Shown here piece by piece: positions 20,571 through 31,000 of a stretch of 64,000 nucleotides of DNA. How positions within the stretch are numbered: position 1 is the first letter of the stretch; each line of letters begins with the position of its first letter. The stretch comes from a virus: the IMG/VR virus record IMGVR_UViG_3300037248_000049, positions 1 through 64,000 of that record. The stretch is one strand, 5' to 3'. Both the position numbers and the translations under genes were made by a program. The notes beneath the pieces were generated by a model. It was not told where the DNA came from and did not search any database. It worked only from the letters and a program-made list of their open reading frames with translations.

Positions 20571-20992
20571 CGTACGTGAATATTTTCCTTCGTCGCGAGC
20601 TGCACCTTCAAGTCGGCGAGAGCCTGGAGCATGATCGCGTTCTGACTGTCGATCTTGTCCCATCGGCTCACGTCGCTCGCGTAGTGCTCCGCCTCTTCCT
20701 TCTCGACATAGGTCAGCCGCTCTTCGACCGAGGCCGCCTTGGCTTCGTCGGCGGCGATCCGGTTGAGGGCGGAGTCGATGGCGTACTGACTGGCGCGCTG
20801 AGATGCGTTGATCGCGTCCGACAGGTGCCAGGTCGTCCCTACCGCAGCGCCGACGATCATCACCGTGCCAGTGACCAGCGTCACAATCATGGAGGCCCCA
20901 GGCGAGACATCCTTCAACGCGGTCAATGCGTTCTCGCCCCACGCCCACAGAGGAAAACTACGTGAGACATATGTACCATTACGAACGGTCAT
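20567..20992 (-). CDS. Membrane-anchored coiled-coil protein, i-spanin-like, 141 aa
   Basis: One membrane helix (MIVTLVTGTVMIVGAAVG, about residues 35-52) followed by a long charged coiled coil (about 60-135: VEERLTYVEKEEAEHYASD). This N-in, periplasmic-coiled-coil topology is that of inner-membrane spanins, and the lipoprotein just downstream would be the partner. No ribosome site is obvious at ATG 20992. Confidence 0.65.
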   Translation of the reverse strand: MTVRNGTYVSRSFPLWAWGENALTALKDVSPGASMIVTLVTGTVMIVGAAVGTTWHLSDAINASQRASQYAIDSALNRIAADEAKAASVEERLTYVEKEEAEHYASDVSRWDKIDSQNAIMLQALADLKVQLATKENIHVR

Positions 20993-21035
20993 GGCGATAC
21001 CGAAAATCTGCCAAATCGCTCATGGCTAACAATTT

Positions 21036-21191
21036 TCAGAACCGGCCGTGCCCGACGAGGAGCCAGATAACCAGGATCACCAGCAAAAGGCCGCCAATGC
21101 CGAACCCGCCACCATAGCCATACCGGCTGTATCCCCACCCGCCTCCGCCGAATATGAGCAGGAGCAGGACGACGATTATCAATAGGCTCAC
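21036..21191 (-). CDS. DUF3309-like small membrane protein, 51 aa
   Basis: Two hydrophobic segments (LLIIVVLLLLIFGGGG and IGGLLLVILVIWLLVG) around a Gly/Tyr-rich centre (WGYSRYGYGGGFG), the pattern of the DUF3309 family of short bacterial membrane proteins. GTG start. Function unknown. Unusual to find in a phage lysis region. Confidence 0.7.
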   Translation of the reverse strand: MSLLIIVVLLLLIFGGGGWGYSRYGYGGGFGIGGLLLVILVIWLLVGHGRF

Positions 21192-21192
21192 G

Positions 21193-21330
21193 TCAGCCTC
21201 CGCCTTGGAGTGAAAGGTAGCTCGCTATTTGCGCAATATACACGATTCCGCCGAGGATCGCCGCCACCAGTAGGATCGCCACCAAGCAGCCCGGCAGCAT
21301 CCAATCCCAAGGATCGCGGCGCTTCGTCAT
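21193..21330 (-). CDS. Small membrane protein, 45 aa
   Basis: MTKRRDPWDWMLPGCLVAIL starts a single long membrane helix after a basic N-terminus. ATGA overlap with the upstream gene. It may be a holin-like peptide. Confidence 0.65.
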   Translation of the reverse strand: MTKRRDPWDWMLPGCLVAILLVAAILGGIVYIAQIASYLSLQGGG

Positions 21331-21833
21331 TTCACCACAGTCGGCGGAGCCGCCACCGTCACGGGAATGGCCGGGGAGTGCGGCAGCGCTACGATCGCCA
21401 CGATGACCACGATCAGGGCAGTAATCACGCTGAGGACAAACCCCGCGACGGCAATGAAGGTCGTCACGTCCGACCGGCGTTCCTGGCGAGTTCCGCGAGA
21501 GCCTTCCGAGGAGCCTTCGCCACGGTCGACTATGCGCTGCAGGGCGTTCATCCGGTCGCTCATGGCGTTGGTGTTTGCGGTCGCGAGGGTCTTTAGTGCC
21601 TCGATCTCCCGCGACACCGCGCTGTCGCTTTTGGTAATGGCGACCTCGTGAGCCGTGTTCAGCGCGTTTGCCAGCTTCTCGAATTCGACAAACCGCTGCT
21701 CGACGAGTTTTTCCAGAGAGGCGATTTCGCGGCGCATGCGGTCTTCAAGATCGACGGCAGCCTGCCGCGTCAGCAGCGTCGGGTCGGGTGAGCCGGGTCG
21801 GTATGGGCCGATACCGTTACGGTCGTCGCTCAT
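21327..21833 (-). CDS. Tail-anchored coiled-coil membrane protein, 168 aa
   Basis: Residues 25-110 form a coiled coil (LEDRMRREIASLEKLVEQRF; SREIEALKTLATANTNAM), then a membrane helix near 128-148 (TFIAVAGFVLSVITALIVVI) and a short Pro/Val tail. Proteins of this design lie beside endolysin genes in many alphaproteobacterial phages and may regulate lysis. Four bases downstream of the endolysin gene. Confidence 0.72.
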   Translation of the reverse strand: MSDDRNGIGPYRPGSPDPTLLTRQAAVDLEDRMRREIASLEKLVEQRFVEFEKLANALNTAHEVAITKSDSAVSREIEALKTLATANTNAMSDRMNALQRIVDRGEGSSEGSRGTRQERRSDVTTFIAVAGFVLSVITALIVVIVAIVALPHSPAIPVTVAAPPTVVK

Positions 21834-21836
21834 TGG

Positions 21837-22208
21837 TCACGCGAAAGGCCCCTGCGCGGCAAACCCGTAAATCCAACCGTCATCCGCGAACGACGTGCCC
21901 CACTGGGATACCTGCCCATACGTGCGGAGCAGCCAGAGGGCCGCGACATCCTGGCTGGCCGGCGAGAAATCCGGCACGCCGGTCGCTGCTTGCGCGCCAG
22001 CCCAGGTCGCGGGCTCGAACTGATATGCCCCAGCGGCGTGCGTCATCGAGCCGTTCTGCAATGCCACCCCGGCCCACTGCGGGAACGTGGCGAACTCGGT
22101 AAACCGCCCAAAGCCGTAGAGGGCGTTGTAGCGGCCCAGCGCCTGCTCTCCGAGGATTTGGCCGAGGATCGACTGCTCTTCCTGCGTCGGGTCGAAGGCG
22201 TATGTCAT
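21837..22208 (-). CDS. Endolysin, lambda R-like (GH104) muramidase/transglycosylase, 123 aa
   Basis: AAGAYQFEPATWAGAQAATG and PDFSPASQDVAALWLLRTYG align by eye with the lambda R core (GRYQLLSRWW ... DFSPKSQDAVAL). The early Glu in LGEQALGRYNALYGFG (residue 21) is the likely catalytic acid. At 123 aa it is shorter than lambda R, lacking much of the C-terminus. No signal peptide, so it needs a holin. Degrades peptidoglycan at the end of infection. Confidence 0.85.
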   Translation of the reverse strand: MTYAFDPTQEEQSILGQILGEQALGRYNALYGFGRFTEFATFPQWAGVALQNGSMTHAAGAYQFEPATWAGAQAATGVPDFSPASQDVAALWLLRTYGQVSQWGTSFADDGWIYGFAAQGPFA

Positions 22209-22546
22209 GGACTACCTGAGCGACCGAAATTATTCATTCTGTCGCGGGTCGCATCGCTGAGCCACACCCCCGGACCATCGTGCTCGATTAACCATTGCAG
22301 CGCATCGTCGACCGCATTGCAGTCGTGATCCGGCATCAGAACGAGCAGCCGATCGATGATCTTCGCGGCGTGACCGAGCCGGATGCGGTTGGAGATGGTC
22401 GTTTGGGATGCCATTGCGCTATGATGACGACATGGGGTGTACACGCACGCCTGGTGGCGTTGACAGGTGCTAATCGGACATTCCTGCCACGGCGTCGCCT
22501 GCTTCCCGTCGCTTGATCCACAATCCGGGCAGCGGTTGCCGCGCAT
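22205..22546 (-). CDS. Protein with zinc-ribbon N-terminus, 113 aa
   Basis: CPDCGSSDGKQATPWQECPI (residues 6-25) with further Cys (TC, ACVYTPC) resembles a zinc ribbon. The C-terminal 70 residues (MASQTTISNRIRLGHAAKII ...) are helical and could be an independent gene starting at that Met. The start at 22546 overlaps the lipoprotein stop (TGATG). Unknown. Confidence 0.65.
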   Translation of the reverse strand: MRGNRCPDCGSSDGKQATPWQECPISTCQRHQACVYTPCRHHSAMASQTTISNRIRLGHAAKIIDRLLVLMPDHDCNAVDDALQWLIEHDGPGVWLSDATRDRMNNFGRSGSP

Positions 22547-22908
22547 CACTGGATGACCGGCGTCGGAGGTATGGTCGTCCCGGTCGGCGCCGTGGTCGGG
22601 GGCGTCACGGGCAATGCCGGCGACGGCACGGTCGGCGGCGAGACGGGGTTTGCCGGGACGATCGGGGTTGTCACCGGCGCCGTCGTACCGACCATCGGCA
22701 CCGTCGTCACCATGCCCGGCGTCGCGTTGACCTGCTGCAGCCCGACCTGCAGATTGTGGAGCGCCACGGCCTTTTCCATGATCAACTGCGGCAGCAGCTG
22801 GTCGATCTGGCTCGAAACATCCGTGACCGCTCCGCCGAGGCTGCCGGCGGCCGTGCAGCCGGAAAGTCCCAGCGCCAGCACGGCGGCGCAAACCGCTTTG
22901 CTCGTCAT
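22546..22908 (-). CDS. Thr/Pro-rich lipoprotein, 120 aa
   Basis: Lipoprotein signal MTSKAVCAAVLALGLSGC (lipobox LSGC, Cys18), a helical stretch, then a long Pro/Thr/Val tail (TAPVTTPIVPANPVSPPT). Second lipoprotein of the lysis region. Could be an alternative o-spanin or a surface protein. ATGA overlap upstream. Confidence 0.72.
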   Translation of the reverse strand: MTSKAVCAAVLALGLSGCTAAGSLGGAVTDVSSQIDQLLPQLIMEKAVALHNLQVGLQQVNATPGMVTTVPMVGTTAPVTTPIVPANPVSPPTVPSPALPVTPPTTAPTGTTIPPTPVIQ

Positions 22909-23132
22909 GATATTTTCACCCCGTCCTTAGCGCCATACGCCTCGCGCTCGACGACGCACACCTTCACGCAATCCTGACCCTCCCGCACCGGGCAATACTC
23001 GCAATGCACCTTCTGCGTGCCGCCGCGCCATTTCGGCTGCCCGGCTGCGTCATAGGGCGTGCGGTCGTCTACCGGGAACAGCTCACGCCTGCGCTTGCCG
23101 ACCGCGTCAGCATCGAACACGCCTGGGTTCAT
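22905..23132 (-). CDS. Cys-rich small protein, 75 aa
   Basis: VHCEYCPVREGQDCVKVCVV (residues 42-61) holds four cysteines in C-x2-C ... C-x3-C, a zinc-ribbon-like cluster. ATGA overlaps at both ends. Unknown. Confidence 0.68.
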   Translation of the reverse strand: MNPGVFDADAVGKRRRELFPVDDRTPYDAAGQPKWRGGTQKVHCEYCPVREGQDCVKVCVVEREAYGAKDGVKIS

Positions 23133-23386
23133 GACGGCTTGTGCCTCGCTTGCTCTTCCAGTGTCAGCGGCTGCGCAGTTTCCTCGCGCCTGATCTCCGC
23201 CAGCCGGTCGCCGATCGCGCCTAAGTCGGCGAATACCGACTGCGGCACCGCGCGCGGCATTGGCTCAATATAGCGCGTATGGCAGGATTGCGCATCCCAG
23301 CTCGTCCTCGCGACGCCGCAGTGCCGACACTTCTCGTCAACCACGGCACCGTTGCCCTCATGCTCAGTGACCGGCTTCCTGCTCAT
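23129..23386 (-). CDS. Cys/His-containing small protein, 85 aa
   Basis: KCRHCGVARTSWDAQSCHTR (residues 19-38) is a C-x2-C/C-H knuckle; the remainder is helical and charged. Adjacent to another Cys-cluster gene. Unknown. Confidence 0.68.
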   Translation of the reverse strand: MSRKPVTEHEGNGAVVDEKCRHCGVARTSWDAQSCHTRYIEPMPRAVPQSVFADLGAIGDRLAEIRREETAQPLTLEEQARHKPS

Positions 23387-23399
23387 CAGGCTATGCCCC

Positions 23400-26300
23400 C
23401 TAGAAATGGTTGTCGTAGAGCCAGCGCGGGTTCGTGTTGAATATCGTCGATATCGGCGCGACCTGCGTCAGGGTAGAGGCAATCGCCGCAGTCGTCGTGG
23501 GGTTGGACCCAGTCAGGGCCTCCCACCAGTTCGCCATTCCGTAGCCCTCGGCGCCGCGCCCGACGGGATTCTGATAATCGTTGCCGCTCTCGATATCACC
23601 GTAGGAGGGAGCCGGGCACGACAGGCCGGTTATGAACCCGAACTGGCTGGCCCCGGTATTGGCCGGGTAGATGACCGCGCTCGGTGGCGTCGCCGTCGAA
23701 AGTGTCGTCAGCGTGCCCTGCGTCCCGGACGATCCCACCTGCGTCCAGATGAACTGCTGGCCCTCGGTAATCGCGATCGAGTGGCCCATCCCATCGGTCG
23801 CGGTGAACGGAAATGCCCCCGATTGGTAGTCATTTGGCGTCGTGCCGTGGGCCTGGTCAATATTGGCCAGAGTGACGATCGTCCCGGTGGGCCACGGCGT
23901 GCTGACCGTCGATGGTTGGGGGCCGGGGTCCGGATAGTCGTTTCTCGGTGAGAAACCTAGCTGGTCATAGAAGACCAACTGGTCGCCGGATGCTGGGCAC
24001 GGCATGTTTGTAGTGCATTCCCACTGCCAGCTTCCCTGTGCGGTCTGCTGAAGGGTGACTGTGGTCCCGCTGATCGACTTGACGCTGATATTCGACCCGT
24101 TCGAGAAGTAATGCGGTGTCACATTCGGGTTGGATACATCCAGGACAAGCTGCCCAGGAACTATTCCGGCATTCGATGCGACTGTCACGGTCGTAGTCGC
24201 AACCGTGGCCGCAGCGGTAGTGGTCGTAGAGATTGATGCCGGCATCGTAACTGAGCCACTCAGAGTCAGGCCGGTAAGGCCGGTAGAGCCGGTAACGTAA
24301 GTGCCCCATGGTACGTTCGCTGGCGTAGTAAGATCGTAAACCTCACTGCCGTCGATGATGGTCGCGGTGCCTCCCGGATTGTAGAAGTTGATCAGGTCGC
24401 CGGAGGCAACGGTCACGGTATTGCTTATCGTAACCGTTGTCGTGCCCACAGCCGAGACCCGCGTTCCGCTCGGGATCGCCGATGGATTCGTGAGGTCGAA
24501 GACGTACTGAGCATTGTCGGAAAACGCGGGGCCGCCGGAGAAGTTGAGGACATTGCTTGCGCTGGTGGCCGAAGTCGTCGCCTGCACGACCGTCCCGTTA
24601 TCCGTGTTGCTGTTGACCGTGATCGTCGATCCCGAAGACGACGCGACTGGGAATGCCCACCATCCCTCGGCGGTATTCGCCGTGTACCCAGCAAGGAACA
24701 CGTCGCTCCCAGCCTCATAGTTAAGCGCGTTGCCGTTTCGATTGTACTGGATATAGGCGTTGCCGGCCTGTAGCGTTGTGGCATCCCAAGACGTAAGCGG
24801 CTGTAGCGTCGTCGTACTTACGAATGTTGGAAATACATAGACGAAGGCATTGTAGATGCACTGCGACAGGTCCGGCATCGCGAAGTTATTGAATACGGCA
24901 TCGGCAACCGTCACCAATGCCGGAATGGCCCCGCCAAGATGCATGTACTCGTTCTCAATCTCCAGATCGGCATAGCCCTCGGTAAAGAACTCCTGCATGA
25001 TGCCGCCATAGGGTGCCGGCGGTGATAGTGGCGTGGTGTACCCGATAAACGGAATGTAAAGGCCATTGGCGGTCATGCTGTAGCCCTTGCTGATCGCCGT
25101 CGGCGACGTAGTTCCGGCGGTTCCGCTTCCGACATAGGGGAACCACGCCGCATACGCGTCCCAAGCCTGGACGGTCTTGTAATAGGCCATCTGGCCGTCG
25201 GGCTCATTGTAGTCGAACAACGCCACCGGCTCGAAAGCATGCATCCCCCAGGCCGACGCGCGCACCGATCCCTGGACCGGCCCCTCGGTATAGTACGTGT
25301 TGCCGTTGAACGCGACGTTGCGAGCCTGTGGCGCGTAGATGTTCATGTCCACAAGCGTGCCGTTGAAGTCCAGCTCGAAGAGCATGTACCGGCGCCCTTC
25401 GGTGATGTACGGGTAGATTGCAAAGTTGCCGAAGTGCTGCACGTCGAATGCGCCGCCGCCTGAGCCTCCGTAGGGCTCATCTAATCCCCAGGCCATATCG
25501 AACTGCGTCGGTGGACCCACGGTTGACCCCATACCAGCATTGGGGCGCACCGGGTCAGTGAACCTGCCGGGTTTCGTCCAGCCTGACGCCCCGTTCGGAA
25601 TCCAGTTGACCGGATTGCTCGTCAATGGCTCGCGTGGGCCGCCGATCTGACCGTCATTGCCCAGCGCCCCGACGCGTCCGCTCTGAGCGAACGAAGCTCC
25701 GCCGTCGGGCGCCGTGTCCTCTACCTCGTAATGCCACGCATTGACCGTAGTCTCTGCGCCGAGCCACCCGTGGTCGCCGGCCTGACCGGAGTCCGACACA
25801 TCGTCGTTGCAGTCGAACGAGTACGGCACGTAGGGGCAAGCCATAAAGGTCGCGCCCATCCAGTCGTGGTCGTCTGTCGCCGGCAGCGTATTGCTCACCA
25901 TCGTAATCTGTTGGAGCGGCGGCAGGATATGCGAGGCGTGCAGATATGTCTTGTCCGATGTCGTCAGGCTGGCGACCACATTATTGTAGGCCGTCGAGCT
26001 CGACAGCGAGCCCCCGACTACCCAGAAGGGCAGCCCCGCAGTATCGACAAACCACCAGGCGCCCCCGCTGGCGACCATGTTGATGCCGGTGTATCCGGTA
26101 TTGCCGTTGGCGGCGCCGTAGAGCTCGGTCGAGTTGTTCAGCAAGTCGGCATTGAAGGTCCAATTCTGGATCGTCCCGCCGGCCGAATAGACGGCATTGT
26201 CGCTCTCGATCGCGACGCTATAGCCCCAAATGCCGCCGCCGGAGTTCTTCCACGCCTCCACGATGGCATGAAACCACACTGGCTGGATGACCGTCTTCCA

Positions 26301-28007
26301 TGAGCAGCTTCCGTCGCTGATTGCGGTCCCGACCCCTACGGGCGCGGTCGAGCCGGACGTGCAGTTGGCGTTCGGCTGGTAGGCATTTCCGAGCGAGCTT
26401 ACCGTGCTGCTGGTCGTGTAAGGGGTGCTCGCCGCCCATGCCGACAGCCCGGCGTCAACGGGATAGCCCCACACCTGGTAGCCGTTCTTGACGCTGTCGC
26501 CGGCGTATTGGCAGACCTGCGACGTGGTGGCGCCCAGGTTGGTGCAGAGCGGCACGCTGGTCGTGCCGGAGAAGATGGCGCCGAGGTCGAAGTAGAATGT
26601 GCCGCTGCCGACAGTCGGGCATCCCGAGCCGGGCGTGTTGACGACGACGCCATTCGGCCAGGTAACCCCGGACCCGTTGACGTAAGAGGTGAACGACAGC
26701 ACCGGGGCCGTGCCCGAGCACCCTTGGACCGTCACGGTGAGGCCGCCGCAATTCGACCCTCCCCCGCCGCAATTAAACCCGAGGATGGGGTTGTCGTTTA
26801 TGACGCCGCTGCTGACCGCACCACTGCCGGACGGCACGACGATCCCGGCGAGCATTCCCTGCGTAATGTTGTTGACGGGGACGTAAGCCGTCGTGACATC
26901 GGTCAGCTTGACCTTGAAATCGGTCCCGGAGAAGTCAGTCGATAGGCTTCCGCCAGTGACGCTCGGCCAACCGCCGGAGCAGTCGAGTGTCCACGAGACA
27001 GTGGAATAGGTGTCGGAGGCGATGTTGGTCGGCTTGAACCCCGAAAATGAGAAGAACCGCGTCGAGCCGTCCTCCCAGGTGTCCGCGAAGTCGCTGGCGC
27101 TCCATTGCGCGAGCGTCACGCCGCCAATGCTGGGGTCCGCGTGGCAGCCGCTCGGCACCGCGCCCTTGGGGAAGTAGACCCCGGAGTTGACCGGCGTTAC
27201 ACCGCTAGGCGACGCGGAGCCGCTGTTGTTGAAAAACGAGTTCGTCTCGACGAACGTGCCGCCGGTAATCGTGAACGCCTGTTGCTGCGGGCTGTTCGAT
27301 ATGCCGGCTTGCGAGATCGAGAGACACACCTGATAGGTGCCGGCCGCCAGCGTGGTCGCCAGCTCGAGGTTCCAGGACGGCGCGCTGCCGGCGACCTGGA
27401 AATCGGCGTTGTTCGCCCCATTCGTCCCGTTGCATGTGGCGCCCGTCGTGGCGAGCACGACCGTTCCCGTGGTCGCGGGCGAGGCCGGCGACATCGGCGC
27501 GGTAATCTGCCCGACGATTGTTCCTGTTCCCAGGCCGCCCGTGAAGGTCGTGTTGGACAAGCTCGGCGCCGGAGTGACAAAGGTCTGCGCGGCCGGCGGA
27601 CTGCACGTCACCACGACAGCCTGCGTGTATGGCGATCCGCCGAGCCCGGCCTGCGTCGCGACGATGTTCAGGTTCAGCGTCGTCGTGCTGCCGCAGGTCG
27701 GCGTGCTACCGTTGGTCGTCAGGTTCGCCGGCAGGGTCGTGCTCGACAGCGAGAAGTCCGCCGCCGCAGTCCCGGTCAGCGACAGCGTGCCGGTAAAGAG
27801 AGGGGACATCGGGCTCAGCGTCACCGCAACGGCGGCGATCACCGTTCCCGAACTCGCCCCGCTCGTATAGCTGCCGGTTGACGGCGAGACGCTGGCAATC
27901 GACTGGCCTGCCGTCGGCGATCCGCCCGTAAAATGCAGTAAACGGGCACTAGCCGGCGAGAGCGCCGCGAGCAGTAAGACCAGCCATAACTGGACGACCC
28001 TCAACAC
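23400..28007 (-). CDS. Giant secreted protein with Ig-like repeats and lyase-like domain, 1535 aa
   Basis: Signal peptide at the GTG start: LRVVQLWLVLLLAALSPASA then RLLHF. Then two or three Ig-like domains (GTLSLTGTAAADFSLSS; AAGTYQVCLSISQAGIS), a segment with VYFPKGAVPSGCHADP and WEDGSTRFFSFSGF reminiscent of the N-terminal domain of PcRGLX/YetA-type polysaccharide lyases, a His/Trp-rich central part (HFGNFAIYPYITEGRRYML), and a C-terminal Thr/Val-rich beta-repeat region. Central part is paralogous in layout to the next gene. Predicted exported and disulfide-rich; tail spike or secreted glycan enzyme. Enzyme assignment is tentative. Confidence 0.7.
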   Translation of the reverse strand: MLRVVQLWLVLLLAALSPASARLLHFTGGSPTAGQSIASVSPSTGSYTSGASSGTVIAAVAVTLSPMSPLFTGTLSLTGTAAADFSLSSTTLPANLTTNGSTPTCGSTTTLNLNIVATQAGLGGSPYTQAVVVTCSPPAAQTFVTPAPSLSNTTFTGGLGTGTIVGQITAPMSPASPATTGTVVLATTGATCNGTNGANNADFQVAGSAPSWNLELATTLAAGTYQVCLSISQAGISNSPQQQAFTITGGTFVETNSFFNNSGSASPSGVTPVNSGVYFPKGAVPSGCHADPSIGGVTLAQWSASDFADTWEDGSTRFFSFSGFKPTNIASDTYSTVSWTLDCSGGWPSVTGGSLSTDFSGTDFKVKLTDVTTAYVPVNNITQGMLAGIVVPSGSGAVSSGVINDNPILGFNCGGGGSNCGGLTVTVQGCSGTAPVLSFTSYVNGSGVTWPNGVVVNTPGSGCPTVGSGTFYFDLGAIFSGTTSVPLCTNLGATTSQVCQYAGDSVKNGYQVWGYPVDAGLSAWAASTPYTTSSTVSSLGNAYQPNANCTSGSTAPVGVGTAISDGSCSWKTVIQPVWFHAIVEAWKNSGGGIWGYSVAIESDNAVYSAGGTIQNWTFNADLLNNSTELYGAANGNTGYTGINMVASGGAWWFVDTAGLPFWVVGGSLSSSTAYNNVVASLTTSDKTYLHASHILPPLQQITMVSNTLPATDDHDWMGATFMACPYVPYSFDCNDDVSDSGQAGDHGWLGAETTVNAWHYEVEDTAPDGGASFAQSGRVGALGNDGQIGGPREPLTSNPVNWIPNGASGWTKPGRFTDPVRPNAGMGSTVGPPTQFDMAWGLDEPYGGSGGGAFDVQHFGNFAIYPYITEGRRYMLFELDFNGTLVDMNIYAPQARNVAFNGNTYYTEGPVQGSVRASAWGMHAFEPVALFDYNEPDGQMAYYKTVQAWDAYAAWFPYVGSGTAGTTSPTAISKGYSMTANGLYIPFIGYTTPLSPPAPYGGIMQEFFTEGYADLEIENEYMHLGGAIPALVTVADAVFNNFAMPDLSQCIYNAFVYVFPTFVSTTTLQPLTSWDATTLQAGNAYIQYNRNGNALNYEAGSDVFLAGYTANTAEGWWAFPVASSSGSTITVNSNTDNGTVVQATTSATSASNVLNFSGGPAFSDNAQYVFDLTNPSAIPSGTRVSAVGTTTVTISNTVTVASGDLINFYNPGGTATIIDGSEVYDLTTPANVPWGTYVTGSTGLTGLTLSGSVTMPASISTTTTAAATVATTTVTVASNAGIVPGQLVLDVSNPNVTPHYFSNGSNISVKSISGTTVTLQQTAQGSWQWECTTNMPCPASGDQLVFYDQLGFSPRNDYPDPGPQPSTVSTPWPTGTIVTLANIDQAHGTTPNDYQSGAFPFTATDGMGHSIAITEGQQFIWTQVGSSGTQGTLTTLSTATPPSAVIYPANTGASQFGFITGLSCPAPSYGDIESGNDYQNPVGRGAEGYGMANWWEALTGSNPTTTAAIASTLTQVAPISTIFNTNPRWLYDNHF

Positions 28008-31000
28008 CCGTACCCCGCTGAGTACGTGCAACCTAAGAGCCAATAGGGAACGGCCCCGCCAGCAGTCGCATTGATCGGGTTGTAATTGGTGATCGTCGTA
28101 TCGGCGTCGGTAAAATCTCCCAACACTGCCTTGGCATAGCTCGCATCGGCCTGGTACTCGGCGAACCGACTGTCGCTTCCAGCGCGGCCAGTCACAATCT
28201 CCCAATTGGCATTACCGCTAGGACACGAGGCGTTCGGCACGATCCCCCAATTGGATTGCGTATTGGCCGTGAAGGTCAGCACTCCGGTACACGATCCGCC
28301 CGAGAATCCCGTTGCGACCTCCCCGTGGGTGGCATCGGTCGGGCAGTAGTAGTACCAGGTTCCCTCTACGGCCGGAGGCGGCGGCCACGGCCCGACGTTG
28401 TATCCATTGGGCGTCATCAGGACCTCGCCGCCCTCATCGACGTTCGCGGGAGTAATTCGCGACCCCGCCGGCATCGGCGTTCCAGACGACAGAGGGTAGT
28501 CGGTCGTGTTTCCTCCGACGCTGGTGAGAACGCTGGACCCGTTAGTCGTCGTCCAACCGCCCTGATGTTCGGGGATGATGGCGCTGAGCATTGGCTGCTG
28601 CGGATTGGTCGGATCGGTGCTGTTCCAGCCCGGTATCGGAGTTAGACCACCGATTGTCGTCAGGAGTTCGTCAGGCACATAGTCGATTGTGTTGTAAGGG
28701 CACGATTGACCCGTTTCCTTGACGAAGTAATTCCGCACCATGTAGGTGATGATCTGGTCCAGGTCAGGAAACGTGTGGTCGTACCACTTGTACTCTTTCA
28801 GCAGCTCCATGACCCAGTACCCGGCCATGAATTGTGCCAGCACCTGATTACCGCCGCAGCTCTGGTACTGACCCATCGTAGCGAAGCTGGCTGAGCGCGT
28901 GTCGCCGGTTGGGCCGTATCCATTGCCGCACTGGCCGACGAACTCGATGACACGCCTGATGATCGCGTAGTCGATGCCGTTCAGGTATTGGTAATACGAC
29001 TGATCAGGTTCGGAGGTTGGAAGGAAAATCGCGGCCTGCGCTATTGCCGACATCGACCAGGCTACTTGCCTAACGCCATCTCCGGTGCAGCCAGCCGTCG
29101 GCGTCGTAACTGGCGACGTGCCGGTGCTGAAATAGATTTGGCGATCGGTCGTGTAGCACTCGATGGCCGCCGCGGATGCGGCATCGTCCATCGCACGCAG
29201 TACCCAGCGCTCGCCCTCGATCATGTAGTCAAGCTGGAAGTGCCCCGAACCCCAGTGACCCCAGTCGAGCACGGTCTGACCGGCTGTCTGTGTCAGGGGC
29301 GTGGCGCCGCTGGCAGTCATGTCGTAGGTCGATGCGGTCGTCCGCACTGGGGTCATAACGGATGCGGAAGACCAGCCCGAGGAGCCGATGTAGTTCACGG
29401 CGTACCCAGTCGCCGGCTCCTTGTTGCCGGCGGTGATCGCGTTCTGCCCCGCTGCGGCCATACGCATGCTCTCGAGCCATCCCCAGCCGTGGTCCGACGC
29501 GATCGGGGCGACGAGATACCACATGGCCTCATTGAGCGGCAGCGGGCCGACGAAGTTGTGCGAGCCGCCGTTCCCGAGCACCAGGACCGCATCCACGCAA
29601 TCGAAACCGAATGGATAGTAGGAACACTCGTCGGTAGACCCGTTCTGCGTTCCCGTCTCTGTCAGCACCTGCGGCGTGACGAGGCTCGACGTGCGCGCGT
29701 TGTCGTCGTAGGGCGGGATCAGCCCCGTACCTTTCAGGTAAGCCTCATCCCCGGTCGTCGGCGTCGGGAAGACTGCCTTCAATACTGCGTCATTGGCCGA
29801 GAGCGCCCCTGTCGAATCGAAATTGTCGACCTGGTTATTGGCATCGTTCGTCAGCCAGCCGCCGAACAGCGGATGCTGAATGCCCTCGTACTCCGGGTTG
29901 GCCGTCACCCCACTGCCGCCGCACCAGCCCCGGATCGGAGCCGAGCCGTTCTGCCAGCACGCATCATACATCCAGCTCGGAACGGTCGTGCTGGCTTGGT
30001 AGAAGCCGGAGCTTATCATCCCGTTCGCACGAAACCCGTAGGTCGTGCCGTCGACGTTCTTCAGGTGCTCGACGATGATGTCGTAGGCCAGCCACGGATG
30101 CGGCGCGCCTCCGGTATTGTCCAAGCACGGGCCGCGAGCCTCCCATGCGTCATCGAGCGGCCCCTTTTTGAACTGGACCGCAGTGGACGCCGTCGTATTG
30201 AACTCGCAGACGTAGCTGCCGGAGCCGTCGACGGCGCAGCCTGAACCGCCACTGACGACGCTTGCCGACGCGGCCAGGTTAGTCGACCCGCTGTAGGTCA
30301 CGTCGACCACGGGCGCTACCGAGCATCCGTAAATCGTCCCGACCGCCTGAGTGCCGCACCCGGCCCCGGAATTAGTACAGTCGTAGCCCAAGGTGGCGAC
30401 GGTGCCGCCCAGGCCGCCCGCGTAGCGCACGAACGCGCTTGTGACAGCGCCGCCGCTGACGTGCCAGCCTATTGCATTGTAAGGCGGGACGCCCGGCAGA
30501 TTGGACGTGACCTGCGACTCATTGTTTAGCTCGACCTTGTAATCCGTGGCGCCAGTCACGTCGGCGACCGTGCCGGAGGACGTGTTGTTGTAGCTTCCGA
30601 GCTGGGAAGTCCAGGTGATTTGTTCCGAGCCTCCCGCCGTCAGCTGAGGCAGAAAGAACGTGAACACCCCGCCGCGCAGCGACCCGTCAGGCCAATACAC
30701 AAGTTCATCGGCCTGGTAGAGAACAGGCGACCCGCCGACGGTCGGAACCGCGATATAGCCCGTGGGCACAACTCCAAGGGCGAACCAAGCCGGCTGCTGC
30801 TTGGGGAAGCAAGTGTTGCCGCTGGTGACGCAGGTCTGTTTCGCAGCCGTCGGAGTCGTCGAGCCGGACGTATTCGTGACCGTCATCGTATAGACGACAG
30901 AGCTTCCGCTGCTCGGCGGCGATCCGCCATGGACCTTGATCAGCAGTGCCGCATCGAGCGGCCCGGCGGCGGCCAGGATCAACAAAAGGGCGAGCCAAAG

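Noticed and set aside
28988-30244. 418-codon plus-strand frame
   Set aside because: Antisense to the exported lyase-like gene; no domain, shadow composition.
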